A DNA stretch of 64,000 bases from Streptomyces sp. SID13726 (lineage in GTDB: Bacteria > Actinomycetota > Actinomycetes > Streptomycetales > Streptomycetaceae), in the NCBI RefSeq assembly GCF_010548375.1, contig NZ_JAAGLY010000007.1:124001-188000 (forward strand). The letters are read 5' to 3'. The position numbers and the translations under genes were made by a program. Under the pieces are notes generated by a model, which was given only the letters and a program-made list of their open reading frames with translations, ran no database searches and was not told where the DNA came from. This document shows positions 41,264 to 48,859 of the stretch, piece after piece; position 1 is the first letter of the stretch; each line of letters opens with the position of its first letter.

Positions 41264-41470
41264 CATGGCGTGCAGGACGTCGACACGGCGGCGGGTGAGG
41301 CAGATGAGCGCGACGTTGTGGCGCTTCTTCTCCGCGCGCTTCCTGGCGTAGTAGGCCCGCGATTCGGGGCTGCTCAGCGAGGCGAACGAGGCCAGGAACA
41401 GGGCCCGGGGCGCAGGCCCAGCGGACGCCCGCGGCCTCCCCGCGTCACCGGGATCGCGACGCCGTCGTGC
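41264..41470 (-). pseudogene. IS110-family transposase C-terminal remnant
   Basis: Minus-strand translation gives APRALFLASFASLSSPESRA, YYARKRAEKKRHNVALICL and TRRRVDVLHAMLK, which match the C-terminal region of IS110/IS116 transposases (YYdRKRAeGKrHnqALi-LaRRRvdVL-AML). There is no start, no N-terminal DEDD domain and the fragment merges into unrelated sequence on both sides. It fills most of the otherwise gene-free interval between the lacI-type gene and acdS. No terminal repeats were recognised. Confidence 0.75.
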
Positions 41471-41498
41471 TGGACGGTGAAGCTCCGCACCCCTTCGC

Positions 41499-42533
41499 TC
41501 ACCCCTCCTGGAACAGCGCGCTGTACCCGTTCAGCGCCGGCTGTCCGCCGAGGTGGGCGTACAGGACCGTGGAGTCCGCGCCGATCTCCCCGCGTTCGAC
41601 CAGGTCGATCATCCCGGCCATGGACTTGCCCTCGTAGACCGGGTCCGTGACCATGCCCTCGGTGCGGGCGGCGAGGCGCATCGCGGCGAGGGTGGTGTCG
41701 TCGGGGATGCCGTAGATGCCCGCGTGGTAGCGCTCGTCCAGCTCCACGTCCTCCAGGGTCAACTCCTTCTGTACGCCGATGAGTTGACCGGTGTTGTGGG
41801 CGATCCGCGCGATCTGCTCCCGGGTGGCGACGGGCTTGGCCGAGGCGTCGATGCCGAGGACGCGACGGGGGCGGCCGCCGGCCTCCTCCAGGGCGCGGAA
41901 GCCCGCGACCATGCCGGCCTGGGTGGAGCCGGTCACCGAGCAGACCACGACCGTGTCGAAGAAGACGCCCGACTCCCGCTCCTGCTCGGCGACTTCGTAC
42001 GCCCACCCGGCGAAGCCGAGCCCGCCGAGCGGATGGTCGGAGGCGCCGGCGGGGATGGCGTACGGCTTCCCGCCCGACTCCTCGACGTCCCGGAGCGCCT
42101 GCTCCCAGCTCTCCTTGAACCCGATCCCGAACCCGGCCTTCACCAGCCGTACGTCCGCCCCGGCGAGCCGGCTGATCAGGATGTTGCCGACCTTGTCGTA
42201 GACGGCGTCCGGCCAGTCCACCCAACTCTCCTGCACCAGCACGCACTTGAGCCCGGCCCGTGCGGCGACGGCGGCCACCTGGCGGGTGTGGTTGGACTGC
42301 ACGCCGCCGATGGAGACGAGGGTGTCGCAGCCCTGGGCGAGCGCGTCGGCGACCAGGTACTCCAGCTTGCGGGTCTTGTTGCCGCCGTACGCGATCCCGG
42401 AGTTGCAGTCCTCGCGCTTGGCCCACAGGGCGGCGCCGCCGAGGTGGGCGGTGAGGCGGTCCAGGGGGTGGACGGGGGACGGTCCGAAGAGGAGGGGGTA
42501 ACGGTCGTAGGAAGAAAGGGACTTCGCTGCCAT
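41499..42533 (-). CDS. acdS: 1-aminocyclopropane-1-carboxylate deaminase
   Basis: PLP enzyme splitting the ethylene precursor ACC into 2-oxobutyrate and ammonia; 344 residues. The PLP Lys lies in AYGGNKTRK (about residue 53), the nucleophile Ser in VQSNHTRQ. Glu301 in VYEGKS and Leu328 in AHLGGQPAL correspond by spacing to Glu295 and Leu322 of Pseudomonas ACC deaminase; D-cysteine desulfhydrases have Ser/Thr there. So true ACC deaminase activity is favoured. ATG 42533 follows GGGAGGATCC. It is 15 bp downstream of a GntR gene that probably controls it. Confidence 0.93.
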   Translation of the reverse strand: MAAKSLSSYDRYPLLFGPSPVHPLDRLTAHLGGAALWAKREDCNSGIAYGGNKTRKLEYLVADALAQGCDTLVSIGGVQSNHTRQVAAVAARAGLKCVLVQESWVDWPDAVYDKVGNILISRLAGADVRLVKAGFGIGFKESWEQALRDVEESGGKPYAIPAGASDHPLGGLGFAGWAYEVAEQERESGVFFDTVVVCSVTGSTQAGMVAGFRALEEAGGRPRRVLGIDASAKPVATREQIARIAHNTGQLIGVQKELTLEDVELDERYHAGIYGIPDDTTLAAMRLAARTEGMVTDPVYEGKSMAGMIDLVERGEIGADSTVLYAHLGGQPALNGYSALFQEG

Positions 42534-42548
42534 GGATCCTCCCGGGGA

Positions 42549-43196
42549 TCAGTCGTTGTCGGCGAGCTGGGCCAGCTCGCGCCAGATCTCCGCCGTGACC
42601 CGGACCGCCTCGTCCACGTCACCGGCCGCGCAGGCCCCGATGAGCCGGTCGTGCAGGCCCGCCGAGCGGCAGTTGCCGCCCTCGCCGAAGCGCCGGCGCT
42701 CCAGGCGGCGGATGAGCGGGGTGTAGCGGGCGGCGGTGGCGGCCGCCGCGCGGTTGCCGCTGACCCGGACGAGGACGTCGTGCAACTCGTCGTCGGCGTG
42801 CAGGGCCTGGTCCACGTCACCGGCGGCGACGGCGGCCGCGAACCGTTCGTTGGCGGCGCGCATGGTCTCCAGGTCGGCGGCGAACAGGCGCGGTACGGCA
42901 ACCTGGGTCACGAGTTCGTGCATGGCCCCGACCACGGCGGCCGCGTCCCGCACCTCGGCGGCGACCACCTGGGTCACCCGGGTGTAGCTCTGCGGCTTGC
43001 TCTCCAGCAGCCCCTCGTCGACCAGCCGCGAGAAGGCCTCCCGCACCGGCGCCCGCGACAGCCCCAGCCGCTCGGCGAGCTCGGCGTCCCGCACCACGGC
43101 CCCAGGCGCGATCTCACCGGCCACGATGGCGTCCCTGATGGATGCGTAGGCGCGGTCCCTGAGCAGGGTGCGGCCGAGCGGTCGTATGGCCTCCAT
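42549..43196 (-). CDS. GntR-family (FCD) regulator of ACC deaminase
   Basis: 215-residue regulator: winged helix with VVRDAELAERLGLSRAPVRE and a helical FCD domain with ligand/metal positions around ADDELHDVLV and GLHDRLIGAC. Co-directional with acdS and directly upstream, so autoregulation and control of acdS are likely. The start region has TTGACATCTAACAT (minus strand, about 43205-43218), which may be part of its operator. Confidence 0.9.
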   Translation of the reverse strand: MEAIRPLGRTLLRDRAYASIRDAIVAGEIAPGAVVRDAELAERLGLSRAPVREAFSRLVDEGLLESKPQSYTRVTQVVAAEVRDAAAVVGAMHELVTQVAVPRLFAADLETMRAANERFAAAVAAGDVDQALHADDELHDVLVRVSGNRAAAATAARYTPLIRRLERRRFGEGGNCRSAGLHDRLIGACAAGDVDEAVRVTAEIWRELAQLADND

Positions 43197-43248
43197 GAAC
43201 TGAAATGTTAGATGTCAATTGCCTCGACACACAAGGGCGCGGGCATGG

Positions 43249-43283
43249 GTGTGGCCCGCACCCCCGTGAAGTGCGGGCCACGC
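43249..43283 (-). terminator. Strong hairpin terminator after the Ro60 gene
   Basis: GTGGCCCGCAC (43251-43261) and GTGCGGGCCAC (43271-43281) form a perfect 11-bp stem with a nine-base loop, extendable by G-C and G-U pairs. It lies 8 bp past the stop of the minus-strand TROVE gene and ends its transcript before the GntR gene; no T-run, as often in Streptomyces. Confidence 0.75.
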
Positions 43284-43290
43284 CCAGGAC

Positions 43291-44871
43291 TCAGACGGCC
43301 CAGGGCCAGTCGGCGTCCTGGGCCGCCTCCAGCAGCGGAACCATCCGGAAGGCCGCGTCCGAGAGGCCGCCGAAGGTGTGCCGGTTGCCGGTGCCGGAGG
43401 GGCCGTGGCCCGCCCGGTAGCCGGCGAGGTTCCAGGTGTAGACCGGTACGCCGGCCGGTATCTGCTCGGTCGGGTCGCCGTGCCGGTTGTGGGTGTACTG
43501 CTCGTCGGTGACGATCAGCACCCGGTCCTGTCCCCGGTAGTGCGCGCGGATCGCCGAGGTGGTGTCGGTGCCGCCCAGGTCGCCGAAGCGGCCGAGGATC
43601 TTCAGCACCGACTCGCCCTTCCCGATGGCCAGTCGCCGGTTCGTGGTGCCGAACTCGACGAGGTCCGCGTCCGCCGCCCGCAGGGCGAGCGCCGTACCGA
43701 AGATCGCCGCCGCGTCCGCCCGGTTGAGCTGCGAGCGGTCGGAAAGCCGCGCCCACATCGAGCCCGAGCGGTCCACTAGCACCAGGGTCCGGCCGGGCAG
43801 CGCGGGCACGTTGGCCAGCGAGTGGCCGAGCGCCCGCTCCAGCGGGTGGGACCAGCGCAGCGAGGGCGCGTGCTGGTACGCGGCGAGGTACCGGAAGGGG
43901 AACTGCCGCGACCGTACGACCTCCGCCGGGTCGCTGATCCGGGCCGCCACCTGCTCCGCGACCTCGTCCGAGACCCCGGCCTCGTCGAAGTTGCGCAGAT
44001 TCCTGACCAGCGCCATCGCACCCATCGACGGGATGACCGCCTCCCAGGCCGCCTTGTCCATCGGCCCCTGGAGCCAGCCCGCCAGCGCCTCCCACGTCAT
44101 CCCGGCCTCGGCCAGCCGCTCGGCCCCGCCCTCGGACGTGACCACGGCACGCCGCTGCCCGACCGGCAGCGCCATCAGCTCGCGATGCGCGGTCAGCACG
44201 CCGTTCGACGCAGGCGGTACGGCCGTGTCCGGGTTGTGCCGCCGGTCGAGGGCGTACCGGAACAGCTCGCCCTGCCACGGCTTGTCCGGGTCCGGCGCCG
44301 CGTGCACGAGGTTGAGGATGTCGCCGAAGCGGTAGCCCTTGGACGCGGTGTCGTACTTCAGCAGCGACTTGCCGCTGTAGAGCCGCCGTACGGCGTCGGC
44401 GATCCCGCGCTTGACGGGCTTCGGGACGTTACGGCCGTACCGCGAGGTCCAGTATCCGAGGAACTCGCCGGGCTCGTCGGGCCGCTGGAGCACGGAGGCC
44501 ACGACCTGGCGGTTCGAGGGGCCGTCGGTGACGCCCGCGTCGAGGCGTGCCTTCACGTACTCGGCGGCGCCCACGATCGAGGCGGTACGGAGGTTGCCCT
44601 CGCCGCGCAGCCAGCCGAGCAGTGCGGCGGTCCAGGTGGAGTCGGTGACGGCGAGTTCGGCCACGAGACGGGCGAACCGGTCGTCGCGGTCGGCGCCGGA
44701 CTCGTAGAAGGTCTGCTGGGACACGAAGTTGGCCACCGCGAGCAGAAAGAGTTCGGAGCGCGCGTCCCGCTCACGGCCTCGGCCGCCCTCGAAGGTACGC
44801 AGCACCCGGCCCGTCGAGGTGACACGCGAGGTGGGCTGTGCCTTGGCGGCACGGCTGTTGAATCGAGCCAT
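43291..44871 (-). CDS. rsr: TROVE-domain Ro60 orthologue (Rsr)
   Basis: 526-residue ring-shaped RNA-binding protein. The N-terminal HEAT-like TROVE domain (about 15-345) includes GRVLRTFEGGRGRERDARSE and NPDTAVPPASNGVLTAHREL; the C-terminal von Willebrand A domain has an intact MIDAS, Asp367-x-Ser-x-Ser371 (LVDRSGSMW), and TDTTSAI and VTDEQYTHN. Bacterial Ro60 proteins bind Y RNAs, and in Deinococcus a Y RNA tethers Ro60 to polynucleotide phosphorylase for structured-RNA decay. Here a tRNA-like Y RNA is encoded just upstream on the same strand. ATG 44871 has a GGGGGGAA site. Confidence 0.95.
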   Translation of the reverse strand: MARFNSRAAKAQPTSRVTSTGRVLRTFEGGRGRERDARSELFLLAVANFVSQQTFYESGADRDDRFARLVAELAVTDSTWTAALLGWLRGEGNLRTASIVGAAEYVKARLDAGVTDGPSNRQVVASVLQRPDEPGEFLGYWTSRYGRNVPKPVKRGIADAVRRLYSGKSLLKYDTASKGYRFGDILNLVHAAPDPDKPWQGELFRYALDRRHNPDTAVPPASNGVLTAHRELMALPVGQRRAVVTSEGGAERLAEAGMTWEALAGWLQGPMDKAAWEAVIPSMGAMALVRNLRNFDEAGVSDEVAEQVAARISDPAEVVRSRQFPFRYLAAYQHAPSLRWSHPLERALGHSLANVPALPGRTLVLVDRSGSMWARLSDRSQLNRADAAAIFGTALALRAADADLVEFGTTNRRLAIGKGESVLKILGRFGDLGGTDTTSAIRAHYRGQDRVLIVTDEQYTHNRHGDPTEQIPAGVPVYTWNLAGYRAGHGPSGTGNRHTFGGLSDAAFRMVPLLEAAQDADWPWAV

Positions 44872-44927
44872 GGTGAATTCCCCCCGAATTCAATGGAGTT
44901 CCGGAGGGAAGCGCGGCGGAGGTGGAT

Positions 44928-44991
44928 GCCCGAGATCGAAGTCGGCTGCGGTGCTTATAACTGGCGCGTCTTCCGTTCCGCCACACCGACC
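44928..44991 (-). ncRNA. Second Y-RNA-related / tRNA-half-like element
   Basis: Directly 3' of the main Y RNA. GTCGG (44990-44986) can pair with CCGAC (44945-44941), enclosing GCGGAACGGAAGACGC, a D-arm-like hairpin typical of tRNA 5' halves. The 3' part (44928-44953) repeats, with few changes, the strand CACCGCAG-CGACTT-GATCTCGGG of the main Y stem (45094-45117). It may be a second small Y RNA, an alternative 3' end, or a duplicated fragment. Confidence 0.45.
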
Positions 44992-44992
44992 C

Positions 44993-45200
44993 TGAGTCGA
45001 TGACGGGATTCGAACCCGCAAGAGGGATTTCCCCCCACCAGTTCCCGAAGTATCCGCTGCCTGCGCACCGGGCACCCACCCTGAGCTGCGCCTCCCGAGA
45101 TCAAGTCGACTGCGGTGTCGGATTCTTTGGAAGAGAAGTAACCGCGGCCTTCGCACCGGGAGGTGCGTTGTCGTGATCTCACTGTAGGAGGCGCGACTCA
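44993..45200 (-). ncRNA. tRNA-mimicking Y RNA (YrlA-like)
   Basis: A folded RNA of about 208 nt. The ends TGAGTCG (45200-45194) and CGACTCA (44999-44993) make a 7-bp acceptor-like helix. Inside, CGCCTCC (45193-45187) pairs with GGAGGCG (45095-45089), GAGATCA (45180-45174) with TGATCTC (45103-45097), and CGAC (45173-45170) with GTCG (45110-45107) across a three-base bulge: a long interrupted Y-type stem, capped by a CGCACC/GGTGCG hairpin (45167-45152) and a GCGGT/ACCGC helix. The 3' side has a canonical T-arm, GCGGG-TTCGAAT-CCCGT (45019-45003). There is no normal anticodon arm. Bacterial Y RNAs that mimic tRNA are known next to Ro60 genes, matching this location. Confidence 0.85.
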
Positions 45201-45219
45201 GAGGGGGCGACCGAATTAA

Positions 45220-46668
45220 CTAGCCGCGCTTCTGCCGCTTCCACGGCCCCGTGATCGCCAGCATGATCCCCGGCGTCTGGATGTTGGCGTACAACGTCTT
45301 TCCGTCGGGGGAGAACGTCACGCCGGTGAACTCGCTGTATTCCGGGTCCTCTTCGGTGCCGGCGTTGAGTTCGTTGCGGGCGATCGGGTAGGTGCGGCCG
45401 CTCTCGGTGGCGCCGAACAGGTGCTGGATGCCCTCGCCGTCCTCGGCGATGACGAGGCCGCCGTACGGGGAGACGGTGATGTTGTCGGGGCCGTCGAAGG
45501 CGCCGTCGACGGACGGGTCGGGGTTCACGCCGATGAGGACCTTCAGCGTGAGGGTGCGGCGCTTGGGGTCGTAGAACCAGACCGCTCCGTCGTGCTGGAC
45601 GGGGCTCTCGGTGCGGGCGTACGAGGAGACGATGTAGGTGCCGCCGTCGCCCCACCACATGCCTTCGAGCTTGCGGGCGCGGGTGACCTGGCCTTCGGTG
45701 AACTGCTTGCGGACGGAGGTCGTCTTCGCGTCACGGTCGGGGACGTCCACCCAGTCGACGCCGTACACCGTGCCGATCTTGGTGGCGCGGGACAGGTCGT
45801 CGACGAACTTGCCGCCGGAGTCGAAGCACTTGAACGCCTGGAGGGTGCCCGCGTCGTCGGCGAGGGTGCGCAGCTTGCCGTGGCCGTGGCAGAAACCGTG
45901 CGGCGGGGTCCAGCGGTACAGCAGGCCGTTGGGGCCCGCCGCGTCCTCGGTGAGGTAGAGGTGACCGCGCTTGGGGTCGACGACGACGGCCTCGTGGGCG
46001 TAACGGCCCAGCGCCTTGATGGGCTTGGGGTTCCTGTTGGCGCGGCGGTCGGAGGGGTCGACCTCGAAGACGTAGCCGTGGTCCTTGGTGAAGCCGTTGG
46101 TGCCGGCCTTGTCCTCGGTCTCCTCGCAGGTGAGCCAGGTACCCCAAGGGGTGTTGCCGCCCGCGCAGTTGGTGGCGGTACCGGCGACGCCGACCCACTC
46201 GGCGACCTTGCCTCCGGGGCGCACCTCGACGACCGTGCAGCCGCCGGCCGCGGCCGGGTCGTAGACGAGGCCCTCGGTGAGCGGCACCGGGTGCGGCCAG
46301 TTGGCGCGGGGCCCGGCCAGCTCGTGGTTGTTGACGAGGAGGGTGGTGCCGCGCGGGCCGTCGAAGGTGGACGTGCCGTCGTGGTTGGAGGGGGTGAACT
46401 CGCCCGACTCCAGCTTGGTCCTGCCGCTGTACGTGATGACCTTGTACTTGAACCCGGCGGGCAGCGCGAGGATGCCGTCGGGGTCGGGAATCAGCGGTCC
46501 GTAGCCGACACCGCCGTGGTGACCTGCGGCCGCCACGCCCTCGCTCTCGACGTCGGTGGCCGCGAGCGCGCCCGGTGCGGTGGCGAGGGCGCCGACACTG
46601 CCCGCCAGCGCGACACCGGCACCGGTGATCGCGGATTGTCTGGCGAAGTCCCTGCGGGTGAGCGACAT
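45220..46668 (-). CDS. PhoX-family alkaline phosphatase (DUF839)
   Basis: 482-residue exported protein with a Tat signal (SLTRRDFARQSAITGAGVALA, cleaved near GALA). PhoX proteins are calcium/iron beta-propeller phosphatases; visible segments are STFDGPRGTTLLVNNHELAG, GGNTPWGTWLTCEETED, YAHEAVVVDPKRGHLYLTED, EGMWWGDGGTYIV and DGPDNITVSPYGGLVIAEDG. ATG 46668 has a CAGGAGA site. A PHO-box-like direct repeat lies 70-90 bp upstream, so phosphate starvation control by PhoP is expected. It should release phosphate from organic esters outside the cell. Confidence 0.92.
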   Translation of the reverse strand: MSLTRRDFARQSAITGAGVALAGSVGALATAPGALAATDVESEGVAAAGHHGGVGYGPLIPDPDGILALPAGFKYKVITYSGRTKLESGEFTPSNHDGTSTFDGPRGTTLLVNNHELAGPRANWPHPVPLTEGLVYDPAAAGGCTVVEVRPGGKVAEWVGVAGTATNCAGGNTPWGTWLTCEETEDKAGTNGFTKDHGYVFEVDPSDRRANRNPKPIKALGRYAHEAVVVDPKRGHLYLTEDAAGPNGLLYRWTPPHGFCHGHGKLRTLADDAGTLQAFKCFDSGGKFVDDLSRATKIGTVYGVDWVDVPDRDAKTTSVRKQFTEGQVTRARKLEGMWWGDGGTYIVSSYARTESPVQHDGAVWFYDPKRRTLTLKVLIGVNPDPSVDGAFDGPDNITVSPYGGLVIAEDGEGIQHLFGATESGRTYPIARNELNAGTEEDPEYSEFTGVTFSPDGKTLYANIQTPGIMLAITGPWKRQKRG

Positions 46669-46736
46669 GGTGTCTCCTGAGACGGTCGGTGAGCCGTGGA
46701 GGGTGGCGGACCTCGGGTCGGCGCAACCGTCCCGCC

Positions 46737-46758
46737 CATGTCTGAACTCTGGTTGAAC
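46737..46758 (-). promoter_or_regulatory. PHO box (PhoP operator) upstream of phoX
   Basis: On the minus strand GTTCAACCAGA is directly followed by GTTCAGACATG: two 11-bp direct repeat units with conserved GTTCA, the form of Streptomyces PHO boxes. It is well placed for activation of the phosphatase gene. Confidence 0.65.
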
Positions 46759-46800
46759 ACCGGGCAGATTCGGTGGAGCAGCTTTAATGAATCAACACAC

Positions 46801-47060
46801 GGCGATGGGTAGTCCTTTAGAACTGCCGGGCCCCGCGAGTACAACCGCCGGACCCCCGCGAGCCACCGGGGCGACCGGGGCCACCGGCTCCCCACGAGCT
46901 ACCGGGACCACCGGGACCACCAGCCCCCCGAGCCACCGGCACCACCAGCCGCACAAACCACCCGCACCACCGGGACCACCAGCCCCCCGAGCTACCGGAA
47001 CCACCCGGACCACCGACCCCACAAGCCACCCGCACCACCGGCACCACGAGGACCGCGCCC
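46801..47060. repeat. GC-rich minisatellite-like spacer
   Basis: The gap between phoX and the next gene is made of imperfect GGNACCACC-type units. A larger block, CCGGGACCACCAGCCCCCCG, recurs at 46911 and 46970 (period 59). Several frames stay open through it but none has a convincing start or composition, so it is treated as non-coding. Confidence 0.7.
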
Positions 47061-48485
47061 TCAACCCCCTTGCTGCGACCGCGCCTTGAACGCCGCCTTC
47101 CGCGCCTCCTTGGCGACCCGCTTGTCCGGATGCAGCCGTCCCATCGCCTCCAGCACGTCCGCAGTGGCCGGATGGTCGACCTTCCACGCGGCCGCGAAGA
47201 ACCCGCTGTGCTGCTGGGCCAACCCCGCCACGAGCGCCCGGAGTTCCTCGGAGTTCCCTTCCGCGGCCAGCTGCGCGGCGATCGTGTCGACGGTCAGCCA
47301 GAAGACCATGTCCTCGGAGGGCGGGGGCACGTCCCCGAAGCCCCGCTCGGTGAGCCAGACCCGGGCCAGTCCGCCCAGTTCGGCGTCGTCGAGGACGTCC
47401 CGCAGCGCCGGTTCGGCGACCGGGCCGACCAGGGAGAGGGCCTGCTGGCAGCGCAGCCGGCGCAGCGGCGCCCCGGTGTCGGCGCCCCGGGCCGCGCCCA
47501 GCAACTCCCGCGCGGCGGCGAGGGGTTCGCGCCGGGCCAGCCACTGCTCGGTCTCGGCCTGGGCGGCGGACGGCGGGAAGACGGAGGTCCCGTCCAGCAG
47601 CGTGTCGGCGCCCTTGTCGGCGAGGTCGCCGACGGCCGGGGCGGCGATGCCCGCCTCCAGCAGCCGCGCGCGCAGTCCGTAGAGGCCGAGCGGGGTCAGC
47701 CGCACCATGCCGTACCGGGAGACGTCGGTGTCGTCGACGACCGCGGCGGGCTCCTCGTCGGTGTCGGCCATGAGCGCCTCGTCCACGGGCTGGTACTCGA
47801 CCAGACCGACCGGCTCCAGGATCCGGAACTGGTCGTCCAGCCGCATCATCGCGTCGGACACCTGCTCCAGGACGTCGTTGGTCGGCTCGCCCATGTCGCT
47901 CGGCACGATCATCGACGCGGCGAGTGCGGGCAGCGGCACCGGCGCGTCCCCCGGTCCGTCCTCGCTGACGGTGAGGAGGTAGAGGTTGCCGAGCACGCCG
48001 TCCAGGAACTCCTGCTCGGCCTCCGGGTCCCAGTCCAGGGAGGTGAGGTCGACCTCGCCGCCGTCGTCCATGGCGTCCACCAGGTCGTCCAGATCCGGGA
48101 CGCTCGCGTCGGCCAGCACCGTCTCCAGCGCGGTCAGCCAGACCCCGAGCACGTCCTGGGGCGAGCCGGTGAGCAGGGCGAGGTCCGCGCCCGGGGCGAC
48201 GGTGCCCTCCTCCTCGTCGACGATGTCCACGAGGCCGGTGTCGACGGCGACCCGCCAGGCCTCGCTGGCGTAGGCGGCGGCGTCGTCGCCGGTCAGTCCG
48301 AGCAGTTCGGCCGCCGCGGGCAGCCGCTCCTCCACGAGTCCGCCCCCGGCGTCGACCCTGGTGTCCTCGCCGGCCCAGCGGGCGAGCCGGACGGCCCGGG
48401 CGAGCAGCGGCGTGGACAGGGCGTCCCGCGCCAGCTCCGCTTCGGGGTGCAGCCGCACCGGCGGCAGGGGGGAGCTGTCTGACAT
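47061..48485 (-). CDS. Conserved hypothetical acidic protein
   Basis: 474 residues, function unknown. Very acidic in the first half (DIVDEEEGTVAPGADL, DLDDLVDAMDDGGEVDL) and helical HEAT-like in the second half (LRRLRCQQALSLVGPVAEPAL, DVLEAMGRLHPDKRVAKEARK). No signal or membrane segment. ATG 48485 follows a GGAGAA site. Stand-alone; its promoter region carries an array of 10-11-bp repeats. Such proteins recur in Streptomyces genomes, but no role is known to me. Confidence 0.8.
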   Translation of the reverse strand: MSDSSPLPPVRLHPEAELARDALSTPLLARAVRLARWAGEDTRVDAGGGLVEERLPAAAELLGLTGDDAAAYASEAWRVAVDTGLVDIVDEEEGTVAPGADLALLTGSPQDVLGVWLTALETVLADASVPDLDDLVDAMDDGGEVDLTSLDWDPEAEQEFLDGVLGNLYLLTVSEDGPGDAPVPLPALAASMIVPSDMGEPTNDVLEQVSDAMMRLDDQFRILEPVGLVEYQPVDEALMADTDEEPAAVVDDTDVSRYGMVRLTPLGLYGLRARLLEAGIAAPAVGDLADKGADTLLDGTSVFPPSAAQAETEQWLARREPLAAARELLGAARGADTGAPLRRLRCQQALSLVGPVAEPALRDVLDDAELGGLARVWLTERGFGDVPPPSEDMVFWLTVDTIAAQLAAEGNSEELRALVAGLAQQHSGFFAAAWKVDHPATADVLEAMGRLHPDKRVAKEARKAAFKARSQQGG

Positions 48486-48517
48486 CGGCTGATTCTCCTA
48501 GGACGCCTCTGAGGGCC

Positions 48518-48580
48518 GTACGACCGAAGTACGACCGAAGTACAGCGAAGTACGGCGAAGTACCGCGAAGTACGACGGCG
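48518..48580. repeat. Helically phased 10-11-bp repeats
   Basis: Six consecutive units beginning GTAC: GTACGACCGAA twice (11 bp), then GTACAGCGAA, GTACGGCGAA, GTACCGCGAA (10 bp) and GTACGACGGC. They lie 33-95 bp upstream of the gene at 47061-48485 on its promoter side. The one-turn period would put identical edges on one DNA face, as in multi-site protein binding. Confidence 0.8.
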
Positions 48581-48719
48581 GGCCATACGGCCATCCGGAC
48601 GCCGTACGACTCAGTCGCTCAGCCTAGACGGATATCCACCCATGCCGCCCGGTTCATCTCCCCGCCCCCTCCCGTACATGGCTGAAACCTTGACAAGTGG
48701 ACTGGCCACGCAGGAGATT

Positions 48720-48773
48720 GACGCGCGTAGAAAATCCGGCGGACATCTGTTCACTGTATTTTCTACGCGCGTC
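48720..48773. promoter_or_regulatory. Perfect 16-bp inverted repeat upstream of nuclease gene
   Basis: GACGCGCGTAGAAAAT (48720-48735) and ATTTTCTACGCGCGTC (48758-48773) are exact reverse complements separated by 22 bp (which include GTTCAC). As RNA this gives a long hairpin in the 5' region of the secreted nuclease gene; as DNA it could be a dyad operator. TTGACA (48688) and TTGACG (48718) nearby are possible -35 boxes. Confidence 0.75.
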
Positions 48774-48859
48774 GCCACCGCCCCACAGGTCGCGGCTCCC
48801 GCCGTTCCACGCTCCACCCTCGTCCCGGCGCCCATGTGTACGTCCCCGGAGGGATCCCG

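Noticed and set aside
44993..45200. An ordinary tRNA gene, suggested by the T-arm GCGGGTTCGAATCCCGT
   Set aside because: No anticodon arm in the right place, about 208 nt between acceptor strands, and an adjacent Ro60 gene; a tRNA-like Y RNA explains it better.
46787..47089. Collagen-like small protein on the plus strand
   Set aside because: It is created by the repeat spacer, has no ribosome site, and runs into the antisense of the next gene.
47070..48482. Plus-strand 470-codon frame opposite the conserved hypothetical gene
   Set aside because: Composition is typical of an antisense frame; the minus-strand gene has a proper ribosome site and start.
48518..48580. CRISPR array
   Set aside because: Units are 10-11 bp without spacers and there are no cas genes.
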